Part shown: positions 7,616 to 15,065 of the stretch, piece after piece
Layout: every line of letters begins with the position of its first letter
Numbering within the stretch: the first letter of the stretch is position 1
Origin: Amycolatopsis jejuensis
GTDB taxonomy: Bacteria; Actinomycetota; Actinomycetes; Mycobacteriales; Pseudonocardiaceae
Reading direction: 5' to 3'
Length of the DNA: 64,000 bases
Assembly (NCBI RefSeq): GCF_000717335.1
Contig: NZ_JNYZ01000038.1
Coordinates: 20,289 to 84,288 of the forward strand
Notes under the pieces: generated by a model
The model's database searches: none
What the model was told of the DNA's origin: nothing
What the model saw: the letters and a program-made list of their open reading frames with translations, nothing else
Program-made: the position numbers and the translations under genes

Positions 7616-9415
7616 ATGCTGGCACGAAACGGTCCGCTGACGGTGGTCTGCATAAAGCAGGTACCCGTTGCTGCCGCGGTGGAATTCGACGCGGAAACCG
7701 GGACGTTGCGCCGCGACGGAATTCCGGCGGAGGTGAACTCGCACGACGTTCGTGCCTTGCTTTCCGCCCTTGCCGTGCGGGAGCGGTGCGGCGGCTCGGT
7801 GGTGGTGGTCACGATGGGTCCGCCGGATGCCGCCTCCGCGCTGCGTTACTGTCTTGCGCTGGGGGCGGATCGGGCAATCCACTTGTGCGACAAGGCATTC
7901 GCGGGTTCGGACACTCTCGCGACCGCTCGTGCGCTTGCTCTCGCGATCGGCCGGGAAGAGCCCGATGTGGTCCTGTGTGGACGGAGCAGCACCGATGCCG
8001 AGACGGGCAATGTCGGTCCGGAGATTGCCGAGCTGCTCGGATGGCCGCAGGTCACCGGGGTGTGTGCGTGGGAGCTCGGGGACACCGTCGTCGCCCGCAG
8101 GGAGGTCGACGACGGGTTCGAGCAGGTCTCGGTGACCACCCCGGCGGTGCTGGTGGTCGGGGAGGATGTGGCGGAGGAGCGGTTCCCCTCGCGGGAGGCA
8201 CGGTCGGCGGCAGCGTCGATGCCGCTTGAGGTGGTCGGGGTGACTGACCTGGGTGCCGATCCGGCGTTGTTCGGCGCGGCGGGTTCGCCCACCGTGGTCA
8301 CGTCGGTGCAGGAGCAGCCGGGGGTCAAGCGCGCCAACGTGATTCTCGACGATTCTGCTTCCGCGCAGGCTGACGCGATCGTCGAATGGCTGTCGGCGCA
8401 TGGCTCTTCGGGGGGCGATCGTCGTCTCCCGGCACCGGAAACCGTGCGGACCGAGGGTTCGTCGATCGCCGTGTACGTGGAGACTGGGCCTGATGGGATT
8501 ACCCAGGTTTCGCGGGAACTGCTGGCCGCGGCCTCGGGGCTGGGACGGGTCGATGCGGTGCTGATCGGTGACCGGAAGCATTGCGCCGAGCTGGTCGCGT
8601 ACGGGGCGGACCGGGTGCTCCACATCGACGCTGCCGGGTACGACACTCTGGTGCACACGGCCTTTGTCGTAGACGTGATCCGGGCGTACGCGCCGCGGGT
8701 GATGCTGTTCCCTTCCACCGGGCGTGGCCGCGACCTGGCGCCCCGTCTTGCCGCCCGGCTGGGGCTTGGTCTCACCGCCGATTGCGTCGGGTTGCACTTC
8801 TCGCGTGGACAGCTGGTGCAGCACAAACCTGCTTTCGGGGATGGGTTGCTGGCGATGATCACCTCGCGGACGAGTCCTGAGCTGGCCACCGTGCGTCCGG
8901 GGGTCTTTTCCTCGTTTCTTCCTCGATGGGACCGGCCGGTTCGAGTGGAGCGGCTCGCTCTTGATCATCGGCCGTCGCGCGGATATACTGTGCTGAAAGA
9001 AATTCCTGGCCTGCGGAGGTCCACTGTGGACCTTTTCGGGGCGGACATCGTGCTGGGCGTCGGCATGGGCGCGGCCGGTGTCCTGCCCGAGGTCGAGCGG
9101 CTGGCCGGGCTGCTGGGCGCCGGAGTGGCGTGCACCCGCAAGCTGGCCGACACCGGTGCCTTGCCTCGGCATGCGCAGGTCGGGTTGACCGGATGTTCGG
9201 TGTCGCCGCGTATTTACGTGGCGATCGGGGTCCGCGGGGCGTACGAGCACGTGGTCGGCCTGAGCCGCGCCGAGCACGTCCTGGCCATCGACATCGACGA
9301 GGACTCGTTCATGTTCGACCACGCCGACCTCGGCGTGGTCCAGGATTGCGGGATCCTGCTGCCACTGCTGGCGCAACGGCTTTCGCTGCTGGAGGAACAG
9401 TGCACACACGCGTGA
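7616..9415 (+). CDS. Fused electron-transfer flavoprotein, beta-alpha
   Basis: This 599-residue protein joins an EtfB-like half (about residues 1-260, starting VVCIKQVP) to an EtfA-like half (about 300-599). The C-terminal half has the FAD-binding run SPRIYVAIGVRGAYEHVVG and VLAIDIDED. ETF is normally two separate chains passing electrons from dehydrogenases to the respiratory chain or, in some systems, to an oxygenase. A one-chain form is less common. Some glycines expected in the EtfA FAD loop are present, so it is probably functional. It follows the Rieske gene directly and overlaps the next gene, which suggests a dedicated redox partner for this operon. Confidence 0.88.
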   Translation: MLARNGPLTVVCIKQVPVAAAVEFDAETGTLRRDGIPAEVNSHDVRALLSALAVRERCGGSVVVVTMGPPDAASALRYCLALGADRAIHLCDKAFAGSDTLATARALALAIGREEPDVVLCGRSSTDAETGNVGPEIAELLGWPQVTGVCAWELGDTVVARREVDDGFEQVSVTTPAVLVVGEDVAEERFPSREARSAAASMPLEVVGVTDLGADPALFGAAGSPTVVTSVQEQPGVKRANVILDDSASAQADAIVEWLSAHGSSGGDRRLPAPETVRTEGSSIAVYVETGPDGITQVSRELLAAASGLGRVDAVLIGDRKHCAELVAYGADRVLHIDAAGYDTLVHTAFVVDVIRAYAPRVMLFPSTGRGRDLAPRLAARLGLGLTADCVGLHFSRGQLVQHKPAFGDGLLAMITSRTSPELATVRPGVFSSFLPRWDRPVRVERLALDHRPSRGYTVLKEIPGLRRSTVDLFGADIVLGVGMGAAGVLPEVERLAGLLGAGVACTRKLADTGALPRHAQVGLTGCSVSPRIYVAIGVRGAYEHVVGLSRAEHVLAIDIDEDSFMFDHADLGVVQDCGILLPLLAQRLSLLEEQCTHA

Positions 9416-9693
9416 CGAAGTACCAGCTGAAACCGGGCCGGACCGCCGAAGCCCTCCAGCTGGTCCGCGACCATTGGCTGAACCTGATCACCGGCGCGGA
9501 GGGTTTCGTGTCCTTCGAAATGATCGAAACCGACGCCGACGAACTGGTCGGCCTCCTCACGTTCACCACGGCGGAGCAAAGCCTTTCCGCACTGGAACTG
9601 GCGCGGGAATGGGTCTTCGAGAACTTCGGCGACCTGCTGGCCAGCCCGTCGGAGATGACGATGGGAACGGTCCGGATCTCCACGATGCGCTGA
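9400..9693 (+). CDS. Small ABM-like (dimeric alpha-beta barrel) protein
   Basis: This 97-residue protein resembles the antibiotic biosynthesis monooxygenase fold: a short beta strand (VTKYQLKPG), a helix with LVRDHW, then GFVSFEMIETDADELVGLLTF. The GTG start overlaps the end of the ETF gene by 16 nt, with GGAGG 4 nt upstream; GTG 9412 is an alternative. ABM proteins act as small cofactor-free oxygenases or simply as binding proteins. As the last gene of the operon it may act on a late intermediate. Catalytic residues are not obvious. Confidence 0.65.
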   Translation: MHTRVTKYQLKPGRTAEALQLVRDHWLNLITGAEGFVSFEMIETDADELVGLLTFTTAEQSLSALELAREWVFENFGDLLASPSEMTMGTVRISTMR

Positions 9694-9712
9694 CGCCGGA
9701 GGGCGTGGCGGG

Positions 9713-9868
9713 TCACCGGGTCGGATCGCCGAGGTACTTTTCCCCGGTTGCCTGCCGCGCGTAGGCCCTTGAGACGTCCGCGAGCAAGATCGTGCGGGCG
9801 GTCGCGAACGCGGCGGCGAGGCACCCGCCGACCGCGCAGAGCCTGCGCCGCCGAATCGGGACCGGCTG
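9713..9868 (-). other. Short open stretch, possible remnant of an unknown gene
   Basis: The 9694-9945 gap holds no intact gene. On the minus strand a 51-codon open stretch with coding-like third-position GC ends at 9713. It reads CLAAAFATARTILLAD, then VSRAYARQATGEKYLGD, but begins at a TAG and lacks a start codon. It looks like the C-terminal end of a lost protein. I cannot name the family. Confidence 0.25.
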
Positions 9869-9945
9869 CTAGTCGCCGCTCGGCCGCGGTTCGACCGGCT
9901 GCCCGGTGGCCGGTCATCCCTTCCCTTTCCGTTGCGGCCGCCCCT

Positions 9946-10416
9946 TCACCCGCGAGCGGCGGCTTCGACGAGCTGGTCGTGCGCGCGTGCCCGGGCTGCC
10001 GCGATCTCCGCCCGACAGGTCGACCGGGTCGAAAACAGCGTGCTCAGCAGCCGCAGGTCCCACGGAGTTGCGGCTGGGCTGATGAGCAGGGTGTGGAATT
10101 CGCGGTGGGAGTCCCAGCGGTGGTCGCCGGGGGCGGATTCGAACGTCTCGCGCTTGAGGGCGGCCAGCTCGGGTTCGATCATGAGCCGGAGCCGGTGGGT
10201 CGAGCGCAGGTCGTCGATGTCGAGTGGGGTCACGCAGGCACTGCGGGACGGGCTCAGCACCACGAGCCCCTGCGCTTCGAGGCGGCGCAACGGGATCGAC
10301 CGCCGACGCCTTGCGGGCCACCACGGACCGGACTCCCTCCGGCTGTCCTGCCACGTCTCGTCTCCCGAAGCCCTGCGCTGCGTCCGGTCTGCGCACTCCT
10401 GGTTGACATCATATAG
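9946..10416 (-). pseudogene. Decayed GntR/FCD-family transcriptional regulator
   Basis: The minus strand reads like a GntR regulator, but key parts are broken. An N-terminal stretch (ADRTQRRASGDETWQDSR) mimics the helix before the recognition helix. The middle of the winged helix is missing and replaced by arginine-rich sequence, and then RRLEAQGLVVLSPSR and IDDLRSTHRLRLMIEPELA are well preserved. The C-terminal FCD domain is about half the usual length and lacks its metal-binding histidines. No good start with a ribosome-binding site fits the frame. It lies divergent from the FAH-family hydrolase, where a pathway regulator would be expected. A short functional protein is unlikely. Confidence 0.6.
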
Positions 10417-10431
10417 CATATATCCTAGCGT
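10403..10431 (+). promoter_or_regulatory. Promoter with GntR-type dyad in the spacer
   Basis: A perfect TTGACA box (10403-10408) is followed 17 bp later by TAGCGT (10426-10431). The spacer holds an inverted repeat ATATA-GCA-TATAT (10411-10423) in a locally AT-rich patch that stands out in this GC-rich DNA. The layout suits repression by the neighbouring, now decayed, GntR regulator. It would drive the 10627 hydrolase through the relic between them. Confidence 0.55.
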
Positions 10432-10479
10432 TTCGTCCTGGAAGACGAGGAGGGCGCATGGCTGCACGGCCGGGGCCGG

Positions 10480-10607
10480 ACCGGCGGTTCCGGTGCTGCA
10501 CGGCGTGCGGACCTCCCTGTCCTGCCGCGATCCGGACGGCAATTTTCGCCGAGCTCCAGGCGGACAGCCTCGCCGTCGGCCCGCTTCAGCCGTTCGCGCA
10601 CGCCTGA
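10480..10607 (+). pseudogene. C-terminal relic of a VOC (glyoxalase/dioxygenase) protein
   Basis: One frame reads VLHGVRTSLSCRDPDGNF and, after a T-run, a second frame continues as FAELQADSLAVGPLQPF. Joined by a single-base frame change they reproduce the typical VOC C-terminus, in which a T-S-L-x-x-RDPDGN run is followed by a metal-ligand ELQ. The second frame also forms a 49-codon open frame from ATG 10458 with GAGGAGG upstream. I judge this to be chance, since its first half is not protein-like. The relic lies between the promoter and the FAH-family hydrolase, where a ring-cleavage dioxygenase would make sense. Confidence 0.55.
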
Positions 10608-10626
10608 CCAGGAGAGACGGAACATC

Positions 10627-11475
10627 ATGCGATTCATGAACCATGCCGGCCGGTTGACTCTCGTGGACCGCGAGGGGCGCGGCATCGACGTCAACCTGGC
10701 CAGCGGCGGCAGATTGCCTGCTGCCGTGGCCGAAGCCTTCGATCGGTGGGACGAGGTCGCCGAATGGGCGCGGACGTTTTCCGGTTCCGGGGACGTCGAG
10801 ATCCGGCCGGACCTCGTCGGGCCGCCGTCCCCCGATCCGCGGCAGATTTTCGGAGTGGGCGTGAACTACGCGTCCCACGCGAAGGAAGCGGGCATGGAAC
10901 TGCCGGAACATCCGTTGATCTTCACGAAACTTCGCGCGGCGGTGGCCGGTCCGTACGACGAGATCGAGATTTCCACCGATACCGTCGACTGGGAAATCGA
11001 GCTGGCGGTGGTGATTGGGGCGACCGCGCGGCGCGTTCCGGCCGAACGGGCGTGGGACCACGTCGCCGGGCTCACCGCCGGCCAGGATCTGTCCGATCGC
11101 GGGATTCAGCTGCGTCCCGCGTCGGCGCCGCAGTACACGCTCGGGAAGTCGCTGCCCGGATTCGGGCCGACCGGGCCGCTGCTCGCGACGGCCGACGAGT
11201 TCGCCGACCCGAACGACCTCGAGCTGGTCTGCCTCGTCAACGGGGAAGAAATGCAGCGAGCACGCACGTCGGATTTCATCTTCTCCATTCCGGAAATCGT
11301 CGAATACCTTTCCGGGATCACGATCCTGTACCCCGGCGACGTGATTCTCACCGGCACCCCGGACGGGGTCGGCGCCACCCGGACACCGCCCCGCTACCTG
11401 CAGGCCGGGGACGTACTGGAAAGCCGGATCGAGGGAATCGGCGAAATGCGGCACGTGCTCGTGGCCGCCGGATGA
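10627..11475 (+). CDS. Fumarylacetoacetate hydrolase (FAH) family protein
   Basis: This 282-residue protein has the FAH C-terminal fold, with IFGVGVNYASHAKEAG near residue 75, PLIFTKL near 98, the metal-binding DWEIELAVVIG near 120, and the C-terminal YPGDVILTGTPDGVG. Members hydrolyse, isomerise or decarboxylate acylpyruvates or oxaloacetate-like diketo acids at the end of aromatic pathways. Length is normal. The start ATG 10627 follows AGGAGAGACGG. Its neighbours, a VOC relic and a GntR relic, suggest that the rest of an aromatic meta-cleavage module has decayed, leaving this gene without its partners. The substrate cannot be fixed. Confidence 0.85.
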   Translation: MRFMNHAGRLTLVDREGRGIDVNLASGGRLPAAVAEAFDRWDEVAEWARTFSGSGDVEIRPDLVGPPSPDPRQIFGVGVNYASHAKEAGMELPEHPLIFTKLRAAVAGPYDEIEISTDTVDWEIELAVVIGATARRVPAERAWDHVAGLTAGQDLSDRGIQLRPASAPQYTLGKSLPGFGPTGPLLATADEFADPNDLELVCLVNGEEMQRARTSDFIFSIPEIVEYLSGITILYPGDVILTGTPDGVGATRTPPRYLQAGDVLESRIEGIGEMRHVLVAAG

Positions 11476-12093
11476 GAAACGAGCTCGCCCGGGGCAATAG
11501 CTCGGACGAACCGGTGGGAAGGCGGGAGCGAACACAAAATCGGACGCAGAATTTCACAGTTCCGCTCCGCCTCGGCCGCGCAGCCGCCCCGGCGGCGGCT
11601 GATCGCGGACTACCTCGCGCGGGAGGCAGGCGGGCTCACCGGTTCGCGCTGCGCACCGAAGCGATGACGGCCGATCTCGAACGGCTGGTGGACGGCAGTC
11701 CTCCTTACGCCGGGCCGATTGCCGCCGAATGAACCCTGGCCGACGGCACGGTCGTGAAACCGATAGCGCTACGGCCCACTCCGCAGCCGTGTCCCGCGAT
11801 GCTGCCGGTGCCGGTCGAGCAGCACCGCCTGCTGCTCGACCAGACTCCGTCCGGCCCCCGGCCGCGCCTGACCTCGACGAAGTGGCCACCGTCCTCGGCC
11901 TGGACAGCACGTGCAGTTCGGTGGTGATCCCGCCGGTTCTCGGCTGCGGGATCCGCATAGTGGTCACCTCTGCCTGACGAAGATGAGGAGATGCCGGTGA
12001 CCGTCGTCCCCGCCAGGAAATCCGTCACGACCCCGCGGTACCCCACCGGCTACTTCGAATCCGGACCGGCCGACAGTCGCTTTGCTCCATGGC
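11476..12093. other. Gap without a recognisable gene
   Basis: Between the FAH-family gene and the SnoaL-type gene on the opposite strand I find no gene I can support. Short coding-like snatches occur, such as PPYAGPIAAE around 11700 and a 45-codon frame from 11991 whose stop falls in the following hairpin. They switch frame and match no family I know. Decayed sequence is the likeliest content. Confidence 0.4.
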
Positions 12094-12128
12094 TTACCTC
12101 GCCCCGGAACGCTGTCGGGGCGAGGTAA
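12094..12128. terminator. Bidirectional hairpin terminator
   Basis: The arms TTACCTCGCCCC and GGGGCGAGGTAA form a perfect 12-bp stem with an 11-nt loop. It lies between convergent units ending at 11475 (plus) and 12257 (minus). No U-tract follows, as is common in actinomycetes. Confidence 0.65.
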
Positions 12129-12256
12129 ACGTAACCGTCCCGTACTTTCCCGGCGGCTTCAGAACTGCTCCCCGCTTCGGACCGTTGCACCTCCCAGCCG
12201 TAAGAACCCGCCAGGTCAGGAAGCGTAATTTCTCGATGACCGGTAGCACGCGTGGT

Positions 12257-12634
12257 TCACGGGGCAGCAGGTGCGTCCTGGCTCGGTACCCCGGCGTATT
12301 CCTCGATGCGCGTGATTCGGCCGTCCTCGAAGCGGAAGTACACGGCCGCGTCGAGGCGGAAATGTGCGCCGTCCTTCATGGTCACGTTCACGACGTGCTG
12401 CTGGAGGACTTCGCCGGGCCGGGAGAACTGGCGGATGATGTCGTAGCGCATCGACCGGATCGGATCGATCTGGGCTTTCATTCCCGCGATGTTCTCCTGG
12501 ATCGTCGAATCGCCCTTTCCGTCGTTGTGCCACACGGTCGCGTGCTCGGTGCACAATGCCTGCGCGTCGGCCCATTCCCGGTTTTCCAGGTGGCGCAGGT
12601 AGGTGATCGCTGTGGTTTCGAGGTCCTTGCTCAT
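12257..12634 (-). CDS. SnoaL-like / NTF2-fold protein
   Basis: This 125-residue protein has the cone-shaped NTF2 fold signature: an N-terminal helix with YLRHLENREWADAQALC, then TVWHNDGKGDSTI, and final strands VYFRFEDGRITRIEEYAG. The family includes polyketide cyclases, isomerases and many proteins of unknown role. The ATG overlaps the stop of the DUF1684 gene by 4 nt (ATGA), so the two are translationally coupled. It is the last gene of a methyltransferase, DUF1684, SnoaL operon. The function is unassigned. Confidence 0.8.
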   Translation of the reverse strand: MSKDLETTAITYLRHLENREWADAQALCTEHATVWHNDGKGDSTIQENIAGMKAQIDPIRSMRYDIIRQFSRPGEVLQQHVVNVTMKDGAHFRLDAAVYFRFEDGRITRIEEYAGVPSQDAPAAP

Positions 12635-13446
12635 CGCTGATTCCTTCGGTGTGGCTCGGTGTGGACGAGGGCGCGTTCTCCTGCCTCGACGCGCAGGGGC
12701 AGGTGGTTGCCGGGCGGTGGCAGCGGGCAGGTGAAGACGGCCGGGACCAGGTGGTGGTGCGACAGCGTTGCCTGGTTGAAGTCGACCGGCAGGGTGCTGC
12801 CGGGTTCCAGGAGGGGCAGGACCAGCCAGCGGCCGATGCCGGGGGTGTCCGTTCCGCTGGTTTCGTCGGTGAAGACCACCAGCCGCTGGCCCGGCATGTC
12901 TTCGAGCACGGTCAACACGTATTCGGTGCCATTGAGCGAGACGGCGAGGTCGGCCGGCGCCAGGATGGCTTCCGTGCTGCGGGGAGCCGTCAGGCGGCCC
13001 ACCTCGATGCGGCGGCCTTCCGGCGCTGCCCGGTACTCGCCTTCGAAAACCCAGTCCGGGTCGTAGGGGTAGGTGTCGATCCCGCTGAGCCCCGATCGGG
13101 CGAGAGCTTCGTGGTCCATGACGACCACGCCGTAGAACCCGCCCGCGCCACCGGCGAAACCGACGCGTCCCCCGGAGAACTCGAGGGTGCTCCCGGAAGG
13201 TACTTCGACCGTTCCGTCGACTGCCTCGCCGTTGACCTTCACCGAGTCGCCTGCTGCTGCCGACACCGTCAGGGCACCGGCCTCGGTTGCCTGCCATTGC
13301 CCGGGTACGCCCGGGATGACCTGGCTGTCCGTACCGGCGATCCGGCCGTTGGCGACGACCTTCGCCTTGCCGTTCGGGCCGGCGATCTCGTCCCACCGCG
13401 CCTCGCGCCACGCGAGGTAGCCGGCCGGAATGTTGTTCGTGTCCAT
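12631..13446 (-). CDS. DUF1684 domain protein
   Basis: This 271-residue protein shows the DUF1684 pattern: an N-terminal YLAWREARWDE, a middle IDTYPYDPDWVFEGEYR, VFTDETSGTDTPGIGRWL near residue 180, and the C-terminal DFNQATLSHHHL plus CPLPPPGNHLPL with AGE. In most members the DFN motif is followed by a Pro-Pro-Cys run; here it is replaced by SHHHL, so a conserved cysteine is missing. The biochemical function of the family is unknown. It is the middle gene of the operon, 21 bp from the methyltransferase. Confidence 0.8.
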   Translation of the reverse strand: MDTNNIPAGYLAWREARWDEIAGPNGKAKVVANGRIAGTDSQVIPGVPGQWQATEAGALTVSAAAGDSVKVNGEAVDGTVEVPSGSTLEFSGGRVGFAGGAGGFYGVVVMDHEALARSGLSGIDTYPYDPDWVFEGEYRAAPEGRRIEVGRLTAPRSTEAILAPADLAVSLNGTEYVLTVLEDMPGQRLVVFTDETSGTDTPGIGRWLVLPLLEPGSTLPVDFNQATLSHHHLVPAVFTCPLPPPGNHLPLRVEAGERALVHTEPHRRNQR

Positions 13447-13467
13447 GAGAAGTCCTTGGGGTCGAAG

Positions 13468-14310
13468 TCAGGCGCGTGCGGCCCATACGGTGCGTTCGGT
13501 GCGCACTGCGAGGTCGCTGCGGCGGAGGATGCTGTGCGGGCCGGTGGTGTCGAGCAGCTGATCCAGTGCGGCGAGATCCTCGGCCGTGAGCATCTCGGAC
13601 ACGGCGTTGCGCATCCGGCGCAGTGCGCTGAGCGCGTAGCGGCCGACCGCAGCGGAGCTGGATTGCCCGACGTCGACGGTGACCGTCCGTTCGCCTTCGA
13701 GCGTGAATCCGGCAGCGGCCAGCTTCACGCCCCAGTCGGCTCCCCGGTGCGGTACGTGGCCGGCGTGCCGGCGATCGCTCGCGGCGTGGCAGCGCTTCTC
13801 CAAGCCGGGACGGTTCTCCGGGGCGTCGTCGGGCAGGAACCGGGGGAAACCGGCGAGTTCCACGACGGCGAACAGCCCGTCGTCGCCGAGCGTGTCGCGC
13901 ACCTTGCGGAGCACGCGGTCAGGATCGGCCAGGTGGTGCAGGGAGGCCGACGCCCACACCAGGTCGGGCTTGTCGAGTTCCGGCCAAGCCGAGTCGAGGT
14001 CGGCCTCGACGGTGCGGACGCGGTCGGCGACCGCGTGTTCGCGGGCCTTTCCCCGCAACCGGCGCAGGAGGTCGGCCGAGGAGTCGACGGCGGTGACGTG
14101 TGCTTCGGGGAAACGGGAGAGCAGGGCGAAGGTCCCGGCCCCGGTCCCGCACCCCAGGTCCACGATCCGGCGGGGGCTCCGCGCGAGGGGCAGCCACGAG
14201 GTGATGGACGCGGTGTGCCCGGCGAGGACTTCCGCGTCGAGCTCCAGGATCTCCGCCTGGCCGTCCCCACCGTCCGGGAGGCCGTGCTGGTGCTGCGCAG
14301 TGGGCGTCAT
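13468..14310 (-). CDS. Class I SAM-dependent methyltransferase
   Basis: This 280-residue protein has the Rossmann methyltransferase core: IVDLGCGTGAGTFALL (motif I) near residue 50, AVDSSADLL (motif II), VEADLDSAWPELDKPDLVWASASLHHL (motifs III-IV, split by a loop), and LRKVRDTLGDDGLFAVVEL (motif V). It methylates a small molecule or protein that cannot be named. I chose ATG 14310; a TTG farther upstream would lengthen it but has no support. It opens the operon with DUF1684 and SnoaL. Confidence 0.85.
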   Translation of the reverse strand: MTPTAQHQHGLPDGGDGQAEILELDAEVLAGHTASITSWLPLARSPRRIVDLGCGTGAGTFALLSRFPEAHVTAVDSSADLLRRLRGKAREHAVADRVRTVEADLDSAWPELDKPDLVWASASLHHLADPDRVLRKVRDTLGDDGLFAVVELAGFPRFLPDDAPENRPGLEKRCHAASDRRHAGHVPHRGADWGVKLAAAGFTLEGERTVTVDVGQSSSAAVGRYALSALRRMRNAVSEMLTAEDLAALDQLLDTTGPHSILRRSDLAVRTERTVWAARA

Positions 14311-14330
14311 GGCAACGACGCTAGAGCGGT

Positions 14331-14361
14331 CATGCGCGAAATGCACGGGATCTTGCGCATG
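14331..14361. promoter_or_regulatory. Inverted repeat upstream of the methyltransferase
   Basis: CATGCGC (14331-14337) and GCGCATG (14355-14361) form a perfect 7-bp inverted repeat, 20-50 bp before the methyltransferase start. It could be an operator for the XRE-cupin regulator just upstream. Symmetry and position are the only evidence. Confidence 0.3.
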
Positions 14362-14391
14362 AGGCAAGTCGATGGTCGCCTGGGCTGCTGA

Positions 14392-14994
14392 TCACGCAAC
14401 CGGCCGATCCGCGCCCTTCGGGGCGGTCCGGCCGGGATCGTGCCCGCGGCGAGCCTCGCGGTCGAAGATGCCCATGATCTCGCACGGCCGGCCCGCGGCG
14501 CCGATTGCATGCGGGAGCATGGTCGGGAACTCCGCCGACTGGTTGGTCTCCACCCGGAAACGGCGGTTGCCCAGCATCAGGACAGCGGTCCCGGAGAGGA
14601 CGACGAGCCACTCCCGGCCCGGGTGTGCGCGCATGGCGGCCGGATTGTCCGGTGGCGGGTCGGTCATGCGCTGGCGCATGACCGTCATCCCCGGCTCCGC
14701 CTTGATCGGCCACCGCATCAGGCCGTGGGTGCCGTCGATCATCGGATTGCCGATCACGTCCTCGGTATCCGTCTCGACCAGCTGGTCGAGCGACGTGTCC
14801 AGGGCCCGCGCCAGGGTGACCAGCTGGTCGAGCGCGAGACGGCGCTGTCCGTTCTCGATCCGGCTGAGCGACGACGGGCTCAGCCGGGCCCGCGTCGCCA
14901 GCTCGTCCAGCGACCAGCCCTGCGCCACCCGCAAGGCGCGGATGCGTTTGCGTACCAGGCCGTCCAGCCCGTCATCGTCTTGCGTCATAGGCAT
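14392..14994 (-). CDS. XRE-family regulator with C-terminal cupin domain
   Basis: This 200-residue protein joins an N-terminal helix-turn-helix (LVRKRIRALRVAQGWSLDEL, then LSPSSLSRIENGQRRL, about residues 15-60) to a cupin domain (about 100-190) with HPGREWLVVLSGTAVLML. Such regulators sense a small ligand through the cupin and control adjacent genes. It is divergent from the DHA2 exporter and 81 bp upstream of the methyltransferase operon on the same strand. Either or both may be targets. ATG 14994 and ATG 14988 are both possible, and neither has a strong ribosome-binding site. A palindrome overlaps the start region. Confidence 0.85.
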   Translation of the reverse strand: MPMTQDDDGLDGLVRKRIRALRVAQGWSLDELATRARLSPSSLSRIENGQRRLALDQLVTLARALDTSLDQLVETDTEDVIGNPMIDGTHGLMRWPIKAEPGMTVMRQRMTDPPPDNPAAMRAHPGREWLVVLSGTAVLMLGNRRFRVETNQSAEFPTMLPHAIGAAGRPCEIMGIFDREARRGHDPGRTAPKGADRPVA

Positions 14995-15005
14995 GACTGT
15001 ATGCC
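14990..15005. promoter_or_regulatory. Candidate autoregulatory operator
   Basis: GGCAT-GACTGT-ATGCC is a perfect 5-bp inverted repeat with a 6-nt spacer. It spans the regulator start region and lies 60 bp before the divergent exporter. It is a likely binding site for the XRE-cupin protein. Confidence 0.4.
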
Positions 15006-15065
15006 GAAGTCGCAAACCGTGCTTACCGTCGACGACGGATTTTCCCTGCCTTCCGGAAGGACATC

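Noticed and set aside
10458..10607. A 49-codon gene with a good ribosome-binding site
   Set aside because: Its second half matches a VOC C-terminus only when joined to a different upstream frame, so it is treated as a relic.
11991..12128. A 45-codon open frame ending in the hairpin
   Set aside because: GAGGAG abuts the ATG with no spacing, the stop lies in the terminator stem and no family is recognised.
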